This document shows, piece after piece, positions 1-7,129 of a stretch of DNA of 14,475 nucleotides. The notes under the pieces are model-generated. The model saw only the letters and a list, made by a program, of their open reading frames with translations, searched no databases and was not told where the DNA came from. The first letter of the stretch is position 1. Each line of letters opens with the position of its first letter. A program made the position numbers and the translations under genes. Location of the stretch: NCBI GenBank assembly GCA_012974315.1, contig JAAXQI010000052.1, positions 1 through 14,475 on the forward strand, read 5' to 3'. Origin of the DNA: Desulfobacterales bacterium (lineage in GTDB: Bacteria > Desulfobacterota > Desulfobulbia > Desulfobulbales > BM004).

Positions 1-110
1 GCTTTTGTTAGGAATTGTTACCAAAAAGTGGTATTGTATGTACTGATGAAATGTTTTATTATGTATAGAATCTCTGCCTTTTCGAAGCAGAATATTTATA
101 GAAGTACATG

Positions 111-116
111 AGGTGA
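111..116 (+). promoter_or_regulatory. Shine-Dalgarno site deciding the start of the first gene
   Basis: The hexamer AGGTGA ends 5 bases before ATG at 122, a normal ribosome-binding distance. An in-frame GTG at 113 lies inside this motif and has no SD of its own, so ATG 122 is the better start. Confidence 0.6.
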
Positions 117-121
117 ACAAT

Positions 122-724
122 ATGTTGCGGAAATTAGTTGGTATTGCGGTTTTCTTTTTACTGATCATGACATCAGTGCCCATGAGTATGGGTTGTGTCG
201 GAAGGGTTCTCTTTGTCGGCGCTCTTTCTTCTTCTGCCGACCGTTTGATGAGCGAGTTGCTTGTTACTCTCATTAACGAACGTACTGGAACCAACGTGCA
301 AATACGTTTTTTTGACGACCGTGATCAACTCTATAATGCAATGAAATTAACCGATGAAGCTGACAGGGTTGATATAATAGTTGAGGATACTTCGCATGCA
401 ATGAGTCATCTGAAGCGGCAACGTCTGGCCGATGTAAAGCAGGAATATCTCGATGCAAAGGAACTATACGAAAAAAAACTCGATATCATCTGGCTCAAGC
501 CTTTGGGTTTTAGGGAAAATCAGACAGACGCTGAACCAACGGTCATCGCTCCTTTATTGCGGCGTGATGTGCTGACCAACTTTCCCATCCTACCGAAGAT
601 TTTGAATAAACTCGCGGGAACCATTGATGATGAAACATTTAACGATTTAGAATCAAGGGTCAGCGGCGGCGAAAAGCCAAAAAATGTTGCAAAGGATTTT
701 CTGTTCACCAAAAAACTGATTTAA
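122..724 (+). CDS. Short secreted protein resembling OpuAC-type (glycine betaine/choline) substrate-binding domain
   Basis: This 200-aa protein starts with a basic residue pair and a hydrophobic segment (residues 5-19), a likely Sec signal. A Cys at 25 is preceded by Ser-Met-Gly, only a weak lipobox, so lipoprotein status is uncertain. After the signal, the pattern GRVLFVGALSSSADRLMSEL, then 'INERTG', resembles the N-terminal lobe of OpuAC/OsmX quaternary-amine binding proteins. 'WLKPLGF' (124-130) and 'LNKLAGTIDDETFNDL' (161-176) match hallmark stretches of that family's C-terminal part. Family members are usually near 300 aa, so much of the ligand-binding middle is missing while the frame stays open. 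I see no transporter ATPase or permease beside it. It may be a divergent solute-binding or sensor protein rather than a working transporter component. A weak promoter-like pair (TTGTAT 34-39, TATTAT 57-62, 17-base gap) lies upstream. Assignment is from recalled family patterns. Confidence 0.6.
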   Translation: MLRKLVGIAVFFLLIMTSVPMSMGCVGRVLFVGALSSSADRLMSELLVTLINERTGTNVQIRFFDDRDQLYNAMKLTDEADRVDIIVEDTSHAMSHLKRQRLADVKQEYLDAKELYEKKLDIIWLKPLGFRENQTDAEPTVIAPLLRRDVLTNFPILPKILNKLAGTIDDETFNDLESRVSGGEKPKNVAKDFLFTKKLI

Positions 725-833
725 TCCCTGCCCTATTCCTCACATGAAGCATCCCTGCCGCACGATCTTACGCAGCATGTGTGATTCTCTGCCCGTACCC
801 CGTTAAATATACTGTCCGGCCGAATCAGGGAGT
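725..833. other. Convergent intergenic gap with possible weak hairpin
   Basis: This 109-bp spacer lies between two convergent genes. CACATG at 741-746 pairs with CATGTG at 776-781 around a 29-base loop. The stem is too short and its loop too long to call a terminator with conviction. No T-run follows on either strand. Confidence 0.2.
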
Positions 834-1769
834 TCAATTTTCAGGTTGCGGCCCGGCTTCTGCAATGGCATGGGGCGCCACCGGTTCGAGGATGACGCTG
901 CCCAAGGCTGCATCCCGCCGCTTGTCAAACACTGTTTGCCGTATTTTCAAAAGATCACTGGTTCCCCACCAGTTTTCAGACATATCAAGATCCCAGAACT
1001 GCTTTTCGCCAAGACTCACATTATACCAGGAATTGTCAGAGATGTTGTTGTATTTGATAAGCAGCCTCCCGGTATTCCACGGCTTGCCGGAGCGATCCGG
1101 TTCAAAGAAATCCTGGGTGTTCTGCCCGGATGGCACAAGAAAAACACCAATGCGGTTATCCCTGATTTCGTTAAAGAATATTGAAACAGGTCCTTCCATC
1201 CGTGTGAAGCGTATGCCTATATCATTGGCAACGAACCGGTTATTCTTGATACTGAGCTTGGCGCGGCCGAACCGCATTCCTTCATGATTATCCTGAAACG
1301 TTACATTGGCAATGTTGACGGTAGAAAAATGTGCCTGCAGACCGCTGAATCCATGTTTGATCACACAGTGCTCAACAACGCTTACCTGGCCGGATGTGAA
1401 GAAAAGTATATAGGACCAGTCTTTTCTGTGTGGATCCGCAGCAGCGGATTGAAAGAGAATCGGATCAGCTTGGGTGCCTTTAGCCAGGAGCCTGCCAAGC
1501 ACCCTGATTTCCGAATCGCCTATACCGTCATCGTTGGAATCAATTTTTTCAAATAAAACAGTTGTACCCGGTTTTATGGTCAGCGTGGCGCTGCGGCCGA
1601 CAACCACAACACCCCTCACTGTTATGCGGCCGGACCAGACCGTATCCGACTTTATGACCTGGTCGGCATAAACCTGTTCGGGATTGAATTGCTTCGCCCC
1701 GCATGAAGAGAAGACAAGCACGATCAGCAAAAGGGATAAGAACTTTATAGCTTGGATAAATATTTTCAT
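834..1769 (-). CDS. Right-handed parallel beta-helix (NosD-like) lipoprotein
   Basis: This 311-aa protein begins with a signal peptide (hydrophobic residues 9-20) ending in Phe-Ser-Ser-Cys at 20-23, a plausible lipobox with Cys23 as the lipidated residue. From about residue 40 to 270 it shows short repeated turns of alternating hydrophobic strands with conserved Asn and Gly, for example 'FQDNHEGMRFG', 'NRFVANDIGIRF' and 'NEIRDNRIGVF'. These are typical of parallel beta-helix (PbH1/NosD-type) proteins. An Asp-rich loop (DSNDDGIGD, 78-86) looks suited to a cation, and 'NWWGT' (266-270) is a motif common at the ends of such helices. Its ATG overlaps the TGA of the upstream gene by 4 bases (1766-1769), so the two are probably translationally coupled. 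It is likely surface- or periplasm-exposed, binding polysaccharide or acting as scaffold; no catalytic triad is obvious. Function is unknown. Confidence 0.75.
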   Translation of the reverse strand: MKIFIQAIKFLSLLLIVLVFSSCGAKQFNPEQVYADQVIKSDTVWSGRITVRGVVVVGRSATLTIKPGTTVLFEKIDSNDDGIGDSEIRVLGRLLAKGTQADPILFQSAAADPHRKDWSYILFFTSGQVSVVEHCVIKHGFSGLQAHFSTVNIANVTFQDNHEGMRFGRAKLSIKNNRFVANDIGIRFTRMEGPVSIFFNEIRDNRIGVFLVPSGQNTQDFFEPDRSGKPWNTGRLLIKYNNISDNSWYNVSLGEKQFWDLDMSENWWGTSDLLKIRQTVFDKRRDAALGSVILEPVAPHAIAEAGPQPEN

Positions 1770-2929
1770 GGCATGATACGGTCAACAAAAATAGTGACCG
1801 CTTCCTCCTGCTCTCCGGGGGCAACCTCTATGCTGTGGTTGGCATTTCCTTCAAACAAACCATAACGTTCCAGACTGTCGGGCGCCTGCCCCAGAATTTC
1901 CCGGGCAACCAGATAATACATGCCGCCACCATCAAGCATTATTGAAAAGCGGCCGTTATCATCGGTTTTTGCTATAAATTTTGTCATGAGCCGCAGGATA
2001 TGCATCTGGAAAAGAAGATTGCCGTTGGCAGGATACGCGGCAACGTATAATCCTGCCTGGGGATTCCCTTCCAGGTCGAGAACACGACCGGATATACCGG
2101 TTACACCCGTCCGGGGTCCCTGCAAACCCGGATCCGGCACCAGGTTTATCTCTGTATCTTGAAGCGAAGCGGTTCTTCGTCCCTCCTGCTTGCGGCCGCG
2201 AGGATCAATGGCGTCCTTGTCGAGGAAACCTTCAAGGTCATTGCGGGGGTAACAGTTGATATGGATGTCACTTATGACGTCCTCCTCAACGGGAATGGGA
2301 TTGGTGGCGGGATAACAAAAGAGATCTTTAGGGCCAAGCGGCCCCATAGTGGAGTATTGCTGCCGCTTGCGGGCAATTACCACATAATAACCGGGTTCAA
2401 GGTCAAAATAAAAACGGCCGTCCTCATCGAGGCTGTTCGTGAAAAGCCCCATGCCGCGGAACTGTTTATCCGATAACGGATACACGGAGACTGTTCCACC
2501 GGCAAGAGCGGCGCCCTTGTAATACACCGTACCGCTTATTCCGGTGGTGCCTGGTTCAAATCGGACAGGCGGTGTCTCTAAGGCAAAAAAAGGCATCCAG
2601 TGTGACTGGTCTGTAATGCTGATGGGGTTAATGCCATGATAGGAAAACATGGCAGTATCACCGACCATCCCTTCCGCAACAAGGTAATAATTTCCGGGAG
2701 GCAGGGAGAGTTTGAACTGTCCGGGTTTCTCTCCAGGACGGGAGGATATGCCGTTTTTCTTATTGAAAAGAGATGCCACGTCCGGATAGGCGTGGACAAC
2801 GGCATCCGCAATAGGACCTTTCGTAGAGAATACAATACCTTCTATAAAGGTGTCTGCAAGGGCCTGACCGGTCCAGAGGGATGTCAGAAAACAGGCGATA
2901 AGCGTTACTATACGAAACCAGTGAAACAT
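1766..2929 (-). CDS. Secreted protein with three carboxypeptidase-regulatory-like (transthyretin-like) repeats
   Basis: I chose ATG at 2929, giving 387 aa that begin MFHWFRIV. An in-frame TTG at 2938 would add three residues, and neither start has a clear SD. Residues about 4-25 form a signal peptide ending near 'GQALAD'. The rest holds three similar beta-sandwich units at roughly residues 28-115, 129-226 and 277-384. Each opens with a Gly-x-Val strand and a Gly-Asn/Ala-Pro-like turn, and each contains a variant of 'D-x-(D/N)-G-R-F...PG-x-YY-x-V-A-(R/E)', the signature of the carboxypeptidase D regulatory-like fold seen in exported adhesive or stalk proteins. No enzyme domain is attached. The gene overlaps the beta-helix lipoprotein gene by 4 bases (ATGA), suggesting a two-gene unit assembling something at the cell surface. 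No membrane anchor is visible at the C-terminus. Confidence 0.72.
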   Translation of the reverse strand: MFHWFRIVTLIACFLTSLWTGQALADTFIEGIVFSTKGPIADAVVHAYPDVASLFNKKNGISSRPGEKPGQFKLSLPPGNYYLVAEGMVGDTAMFSYHGINPISITDQSHWMPFFALETPPVRFEPGTTGISGTVYYKGAALAGGTVSVYPLSDKQFRGMGLFTNSLDEDGRFYFDLEPGYYVVIARKRQQYSTMGPLGPKDLFCYPATNPIPVEEDVISDIHINCYPRNDLEGFLDKDAIDPRGRKQEGRRTASLQDTEINLVPDPGLQGPRTGVTGISGRVLDLEGNPQAGLYVAAYPANGNLLFQMHILRLMTKFIAKTDDNGRFSIMLDGGGMYYLVAREILGQAPDSLERYGLFEGNANHSIEVAPGEQEEAVTIFVDRIMP

Positions 2930-2994
2930 GGGAATCAAGTTGTTAATCGGCTAAATATAATGGTCATGACGATATTTTCTGTAATTCTGGTATA

Positions 2995-3160
2995 CTAGTG
3001 TCACGTCAACTCTCAACTGACGCATCCCGCTTGCCCTTTATTGCGCCTGCTGCGTTGCAACTTCATTCACATAGCACCACTATGCTTATAAAGTTACGCC
3101 TTGCAGGCACAATAAATTGCGGCGCAATATTACGCCATTTGATCCTTGACGCAACACTAG
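2995..3160. repeat. MITE-like imperfect palindrome flanked by CTAG
   Basis: This 166-bp non-coding element is one long imperfect inverted repeat. The left arm (2995-3074) matches the reverse complement of the right arm (3080-3160) at about two thirds of positions by eye, with one gap. The outer ends are CTAGTGTCACGTCAA on the left and, inverted, CTAGTGTTGCGTCAA on the right. The centre is a perfect small hairpin, CATAG-CACCA-CTATG (3070-3084). CTAG at both ends could be a 4-bp target duplication or, being palindromic, part of the terminal repeat. If it is a target duplication, the inverted repeats start TGT. The layout fits a miniature inverted-repeat transposable element moved by a transposase elsewhere; no ORF inside encodes one. 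As RNA it would fold into a long hairpin, so it might also act as a bidirectional terminator between the two - strand units. Confidence 0.7.
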
Positions 3161-3954
3161 GTAGATTCCAGGAGTGCCAATCCATTTTCCCGCAGGATTC
3201 GATTCTCCAATTCTTCTCCTAATTCCAGCTCCATCAATTTGTTGTAAGTATCTCTGGCACTGGACCAGGGTGAATCAGTACCGAACAGAATATACTCCTT
3301 GGGATGTTTGAGGATTATTCTGCGGGCGGTTTGGGTATCAATCTGGTCCAGGGTGTAGGAAATATCCATATAGATTTTTCTGCCGGCCAGCATTTCTTCA
3401 ACTTCAGCCCATTGCTGCCAGGCTCCAAGATGGGTTGTAACCATCTTGAGCTCGGGGAATCGTTTTGAAACGTTCAAAATTTGTTTCGGGTCACATCGTC
3501 TAATTCTGGGGTAAGCAATATCAAAGCCGGTATGCATTACCAGTATCAGGTTCTGTTCAGATATTTTTTCATAGGCCGGAAACATCTTCTCATCATCAAG
3601 AAAAAAGTTCTGATAATAAGGGTGCATCTTGATGCCCTTGAACCCTTCCTCCTTAATTTGCGAGATATGTTCCAACGCAAATGGATCATCCGGATGAAAC
3701 GAGGGAAAGGGAATGATCCGTTCATTGCGGATCTGTTTGGACCAGCTTACAATAGCCCCAAACTGTGAGGGGTTGGTAGCGATGCAACAGATGACGCTTT
3801 GCTCTACCCCTTCCGCATCCATGAGATTTAACAGAGAAACAATCCGGCCATCATGGGTTGCTTTAACACCACCTTCCTCTTCCAGGTAGGGAATTGCGCT
3901 GGCAGCAACCTGGTCCGGAAAGGCATGGGCATGAAAATCTATAATTCCTTTCAT
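3157..3954 (-). CDS. Amidohydrolase-family (Amidohydro_2) metal-dependent hydrolase
   Basis: The 265-aa product begins MKGIIDFHAHAFPD. The open frame runs further upstream into pyrF, but the family's HxH motif sits right after this ATG, which lies 37 bases after the pyrF stop, so I start here. Metal and active-site candidates of the TIM-barrel family are all visible: H8 and H10 (FHAH), H111 (KMHPYY), H141 (MHTGFD), H175 (TTHLGAW) and D227 (FGTDSPW). Length is normal for the compact Amidohydro_2 group, which includes decarboxylases and lactone hydrolases; the substrate cannot be told from sequence alone. It follows pyrF on the same strand and may be cotranscribed. No cytosolic export signal is present. 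Its TAG stop is made by the CTAG bordering the MITE-like element, but the C-terminus looks close to its normal length. Confidence 0.85.
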   Translation of the reverse strand: MKGIIDFHAHAFPDQVAASAIPYLEEEGGVKATHDGRIVSLLNLMDAEGVEQSVICCIATNPSQFGAIVSWSKQIRNERIIPFPSFHPDDPFALEHISQIKEEGFKGIKMHPYYQNFFLDDEKMFPAYEKISEQNLILVMHTGFDIAYPRIRRCDPKQILNVSKRFPELKMVTTHLGAWQQWAEVEEMLAGRKIYMDISYTLDQIDTQTARRIILKHPKEYILFGTDSPWSSARDTYNKLMELELGEELENRILRENGLALLEST

Positions 3955-3991
3955 GATCGAGTGGTTTTTTAAATTGGACCGATTTTGGTTT

Positions 3992-4702
3992 TCAGGTGGA
4001 TAAGCCCTGTTTAATTTCTTCCTGGAGTGTGGAAATGACTTCAATGGGATCGGCGGCTTTAGAAATGGGGCGGCCAACCACCAGGTAATCAACTCCATCA
4101 ATAATGGCCTGCCGGGCTGTTACAATTCTTTGCTGGTCATCCTGTTCGTTGTACAGGTTGATGCCGGGCCTGATCCCGGGGGTGACGATCAGTAACTTGC
4201 TGTCCAGTTTATCCCGTAAACGTTTTGCTTCCATGCCGGAGGAAACTACCCCGTCACAGCCGAGTTCCAACGCCCGTTTGGCCCTGAAGTATACAAGGTC
4301 CTCAATGCTTTTTGTCATGCCCATGGCCTCCATATCCTCCTGGCCAAAGCTGGTCAGCACAGTAACCGCCAGCAAGGCGAGATCGCCTTTGGCCTCAACT
4401 GCAGCCCTGATGATCGGATCATTTCCATGGATAGTTGCAAAGGTGACCCCCCGGTTGTTGAGTTGCGCCACGGCGAGTTTGACCGTTTCAGGAATATCAA
4501 AAAACTTGAGATCAACCATGACCTTATGGCCTCTATCACGAAGCCAGTCCACGATTTCAAACCAGCTGGACATAAAAAGCTGCAGGCCAACCTTGTAGAA
4601 ATTAATGTGGGATTCGGTCTTCTTGACCAGCTCTTTGGCCTGATCAGCACTTTCCACATCAAGGGCCAGGATTATGCGTTGGTTAAGAGGGATATCTTTC
4701 AT
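3992..4702 (-). CDS. pyrF: Orotidine-5'-phosphate decarboxylase
   Basis: This 236-aa cytosolic TIM-barrel enzyme converts OMP to UMP, the last step of de novo pyrimidine synthesis. Family signatures are present in order: 'LALDV' with D15, 'FYKVGLQLF' with K37, the catalytic 'VDLKFFDIPETV' (D64, K66, D69, of which the D-x-K-x-x-D pattern is diagnostic), 'ATIHG' at 89-93, 'VTPGIRP' (173-179) for phosphate binding, and 'VVGRPIS' with R211. Length is normal for the bacterial group I enzyme. The start ATG at 4702 lacks a strong SD; an alternative start upstream would not keep the family N-terminus. It is divergent from the eight-gene operon, and the amidohydrolase gene lies 37 bases downstream. 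Nothing suggests degradation. Confidence 0.96.
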   Translation of the reverse strand: MKDIPLNQRIILALDVESADQAKELVKKTESHINFYKVGLQLFMSSWFEIVDWLRDRGHKVMVDLKFFDIPETVKLAVAQLNNRGVTFATIHGNDPIIRAAVEAKGDLALLAVTVLTSFGQEDMEAMGMTKSIEDLVYFRAKRALELGCDGVVSSGMEAKRLRDKLDSKLLIVTPGIRPGINLYNEQDDQQRIVTARQAIIDGVDYLVVGRPISKAADPIEVISTLQEEIKQGLST

Positions 4703-4763
4703 GGCTTGGAATCTCTATTGGGTCGGTTTGGGGTTAGTTAAAAGGGCATATGCCTTCTGAATG

Positions 4764-4793
4764 TTTATAGTATTAACGTGGCATCGATGGTAA
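4764..4793 (-). promoter_or_regulatory. Possible sigma70-type promoter for pyrF
   Basis: Read on the - strand, TTACCA (4793-4788) and TATAAA (4769-4764) are separated by 18 bases, giving 4/6 and 5/6 matches to the -35 and -10 consensus. It lies about 60 bases upstream of the pyrF ATG in the 180-bp divergent gap to the operon. This is a by-eye match only. I could not find an equally good pair for the operon on the + strand. Confidence 0.25.
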
Positions 4794-4870
4794 CGAAAAT
4801 AAGAGTCAAAGGCAAGGGGGATGTATTCACCAGGTTGTTTTTTGCAGTTTCAGTATCATATGCAACAGTG

Positions 4871-4875
4871 AAGGA
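4871..4875 (+). promoter_or_regulatory. Shine-Dalgarno site deciding the start of the first operon gene
   Basis: AAGGA ends 7 bases before ATG at 4883. The longer open frame back to 4778 and the inner ATG at 4925 have no comparable site, so 4883 is preferred. Confidence 0.55.
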
Positions 4876-4882
4876 AGCTAGG

Positions 4883-5839
4883 ATGTTGACAGTGAACAAA
4901 AGCAGGTGGTACTATTTATCAGCTATGAATCGTTCAGGGATATTATATGCAGCCATTATTCTGCTGTTGTTGAGCACTGTAATGGGTGCTGCTGCCACAT
5001 TAATTGTCAGTTCAGAGAAGGAACTGCAACAAAGTGTGATTGCCCTTGATCGTGCACGGCACCAGGCAATTCACGACCTGGCAGAAAAAAAACAGAATGC
5101 AGCCCTGGGAGAAACACAACAGAAAGATTACGAAAAGTTCATAATTTTTCTTACCGTAAAGATTGATGAATATTGCCAGCAATTGCGGACTGAGGCAGGC
5201 GATGATGCTGTTGAAAACCTGCCATGTCCCGAGGGGAGCCAGGCTTTTGGGGCCGTTCAGACCGGTTCGGTGCAGACCAGTGAAGAGCAGGTGAGGGAAC
5301 TGGAGCGATTGTTTAGCGGTTCCCTGGAACAGTTTGACGATAAACTGCTTAAAGAAGAAGAACGTCTGTCAGCAAGACAGCCTCGTGACCGTGAAAGCGG
5401 TTACAGTTATGGAGGTTCCCAGGGCCAGGATAGTGAGGGAGGAGCTGCAGGTACCGGCCAGGCTTCGGGCCAGGATTCCGGAAGCAGTGATACAACCGGT
5501 ACAGAAGGAACCGCAGGCCAGGGCCAAGAGGATACGGAAATGGATGGTACCCGGAGTGCTGAGGAAACGGGTGCTTCTGCGGGAGCTGGAGGAGAGAAAG
5601 GTGCTGAAACCGCGGGCGCAGGAGCAGACTCTGGCGAAGGTGCAGGTCCTGCGGCTGGAGGGAGTGGTGCAGGGCAGTCTGGCGGCAGCAGTTCACAGCC
5701 GGGCAATGTGGAACTTGATACCGGGAATGATGATGTAGTGGCGCGGCAGCTGCGTGAGGCTGCTGAAAAAGAGACAGACCCTGAACTGAAGAAAAAACTC
5801 TGGGAAGAGTATCGTAAATATAAAGCTGGGGTCCAATAA
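4883..5839 (+). CDS. Operon gene A: single-TM protein with long disordered Gly/Ser/Glu region and C-terminal helix
   Basis: The product is 318 aa from ATG 4883. It has a short basic N-terminus and one membrane segment at about residues 19-41, then a charged, probably helical stretch (43-165) containing two Cys (98 and 115). Residues about 172-275 are low complexity, almost all Gly, Ala, Ser, Glu, Gln, Asp and Thr, and surely disordered. The chain ends with a compact charged helix (284-315, 'VARQLREAAEKETDPELKKK' then LWEEYRKYK). The order suggests an inner-membrane protein with a periplasmic flexible tether and a terminal docking helix. I do not recognise a family. It heads the eight-gene cluster, with 52 bases to the next gene, and so is likely a structural partner of the downstream channel/VWA proteins; that role is inference. 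Antisense and alternate-frame ORFs over the repeat-rich part are composition artefacts. Confidence 0.75.
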   Translation: MLTVNKSRWYYLSAMNRSGILYAAIILLLLSTVMGAAATLIVSSEKELQQSVIALDRARHQAIHDLAEKKQNAALGETQQKDYEKFIIFLTVKIDEYCQQLRTEAGDDAVENLPCPEGSQAFGAVQTGSVQTSEEQVRELERLFSGSLEQFDDKLLKEEERLSARQPRDRESGYSYGGSQGQDSEGGAAGTGQASGQDSGSSDTTGTEGTAGQGQEDTEMDGTRSAEETGASAGAGGEKGAETAGAGADSGEGAGPAAGGSGAGQSGGSSSQPGNVELDTGNDDVVARQLREAAEKETDPELKKKLWEEYRKYKAGVQ

Positions 5840-5891
5840 CTCACTAGACAACCTATCCTGAGCAGAAATAAACTTTGGCAGGAGTCAGTTT

Positions 5892-7121
5892 ATGCGTTTT
5901 GTTAAAATATTATCTCTTCTGTTGCTTGCGCCTGTGCTTTTTGCTGGTTGTGCAACTGTGCCAGGCAAACAGGTTGATGACCAGATTGCACCGCTCATGG
6001 CCTCCAAGGAATTTGGCAACCAAGAGCTTCTTAATGTCTCCATAAAAGTTTTTGATCCCGGTGAACTTCCTGAAAAAGCAGACGAACAAGCTGGCCTGTC
6101 GCTTGAAATCAGAGAGGCAGAAGCCCGTTTCATACCTATTCATCTGAAATATTCCATGCAGCGTACCGGATACTGGGGAACAGTCCGCATTGTGCCGGAT
6201 GATGACATCGGGTCAGAGGTCCAGGTGCGGGGCAAGATAGAATTTTCTGACGGTGAAAGTCTGGTGTTGACTGTTGAAGCGCTGGACAGCCGCAACGTTC
6301 TCTGGTTCAAGAAGACCTATGCTGAGACCGCCCTGCTGAATGAACATTTGGGTACTGAACCTGAAAAAGAGGACACCTTCCAGGACCTGTTCAATAAGAT
6401 TGCCAATGATCTGACTGAATACCGCAACAGTTTAACCCCGGATGATATGCTTGAAATCCAGAGGGTTGCTGAGCTGCGCTATGGCCAGTTGATGGCACCT
6501 GATGTCTATGGGCAATATCTTTCCAGTGATAACAATAACCGGCTGCACATTGTCCACTTGCCGGCTGAAAATGATCTCATGATGGAGCGGGTTCGATCCA
6601 TCCGGTCCCGGGATAATATGTTGATTGACACAATTAATGGGTATTATGAAGCATATTACCTGGACCTCTGGGAACCATATGCCAACTGGCGGCAATTTCG
6701 CAGTGAAGAGATTGCCACCATGCGGGAGATCAAGCGGGAGGCTTTGAAGCGGAAAATTATTGGTGCTGCAGCGATTATTGGTGCCATTGCAGTTGGCGCC
6801 ACTATTGATGACAACTCAGCGGCCACCGATACACTGCAGCAGGTAATGGTTGTTGGTGGTGCATATTCAATTTACTCCGGCTTTCAAAAAAGCCAGGAGG
6901 TTACCATTAACAAGGAGGTCATTGAGGAACTGGGGGTGTCCTTTTCGTCCGAGGCTGAACCGCTGGTTGTTGAGGTGGAGGGTGAAACATTCCGCCTGAC
7001 CGGTTCGGCAGAAGAGCAGTATGCAGAGTGGCGGAAAATCCTCAAGCAGATCTATGCCAGGGAAACAGGACTGGTATCAGATGAGGCCATCCCTGATCAA
7101 TCAAGCAGCGCCTTACCATAA
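5892..7121 (+). CDS. Operon gene B: outer-membrane-type lipoprotein of unknown function
   Basis: This 409-aa protein has a clear lipoprotein signal: 'LFAGC' at 16-20, Cys20 lipidated, Ala at +2, which favours outer-membrane sorting. AGGAG at 5880-5884 sits 7 bases before the ATG. The mature part is mixed alpha/beta. Residues 97-135 look like beta strands of a small domain ('VQVRGKIEFSDGESLVLTVEA'-like pattern, 110-130), and 160-285 are mainly helical and rich in Tyr, Arg and Glu. A Gly/Ala/Ile-rich hydrophobic stretch (289-331) resembles a glycine-zipper or membrane-inserting hairpin, unusual in the middle of a lipoprotein. A further soluble region follows to the C-terminus. No known family is recognised. 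Its position between A and the TPR protein suggests it connects the inner-membrane machinery to the outer membrane. Confidence 0.8.
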   Translation: MRFVKILSLLLLAPVLFAGCATVPGKQVDDQIAPLMASKEFGNQELLNVSIKVFDPGELPEKADEQAGLSLEIREAEARFIPIHLKYSMQRTGYWGTVRIVPDDDIGSEVQVRGKIEFSDGESLVLTVEALDSRNVLWFKKTYAETALLNEHLGTEPEKEDTFQDLFNKIANDLTEYRNSLTPDDMLEIQRVAELRYGQLMAPDVYGQYLSSDNNNRLHIVHLPAENDLMMERVRSIRSRDNMLIDTINGYYEAYYLDLWEPYANWRQFRSEEIATMREIKREALKRKIIGAAAIIGAIAVGATIDDNSAATDTLQQVMVVGGAYSIYSGFQKSQEVTINKEVIEELGVSFSSEAEPLVVEVEGETFRLTGSAEEQYAEWRKILKQIYARETGLVSDEAIPDQSSSALP

Positions 7122-7129
7122 ATCCCGGT

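Noticed and set aside
113..121. GTG 113 as start of the first gene
   Set aside because: It lies within the AGGTGA Shine-Dalgarno motif for ATG 122 and has no SD of its own.
741..781. CACATG/CATGTG inverted repeat as a terminator
   Set aside because: Six-base stem with a 29-base loop and no T-run; kept only as a note on the gap.
2941..2994. Promoter for the beta-sandwich/beta-helix pair (TTACAG and TATATT on the - strand)
   Set aside because: Spacing of 19 bases and a weak -35 make it no better than chance in AT-rich DNA.
3955..4101. Upstream 49-codon extension of the amidohydrolase frame
   Set aside because: It overlaps pyrF coding DNA, lacks family resemblance, and the HxH motif normally lies near the N-terminus, as it does from ATG 3954.
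4778..4882. 35-codon N-terminal extension of operon gene A
   Set aside because: No SD at 4778, and the extension adds a second hydrophobic run before the real TM; AAGGA before 4883 is clear.
5334..5844. Long alternative-frame and antisense ORFs over the Gly/Ser/Glu-rich part of gene A
   Set aside because: Repetitive composition keeps other frames open; none has an SD, a domain or a coding-like pattern.
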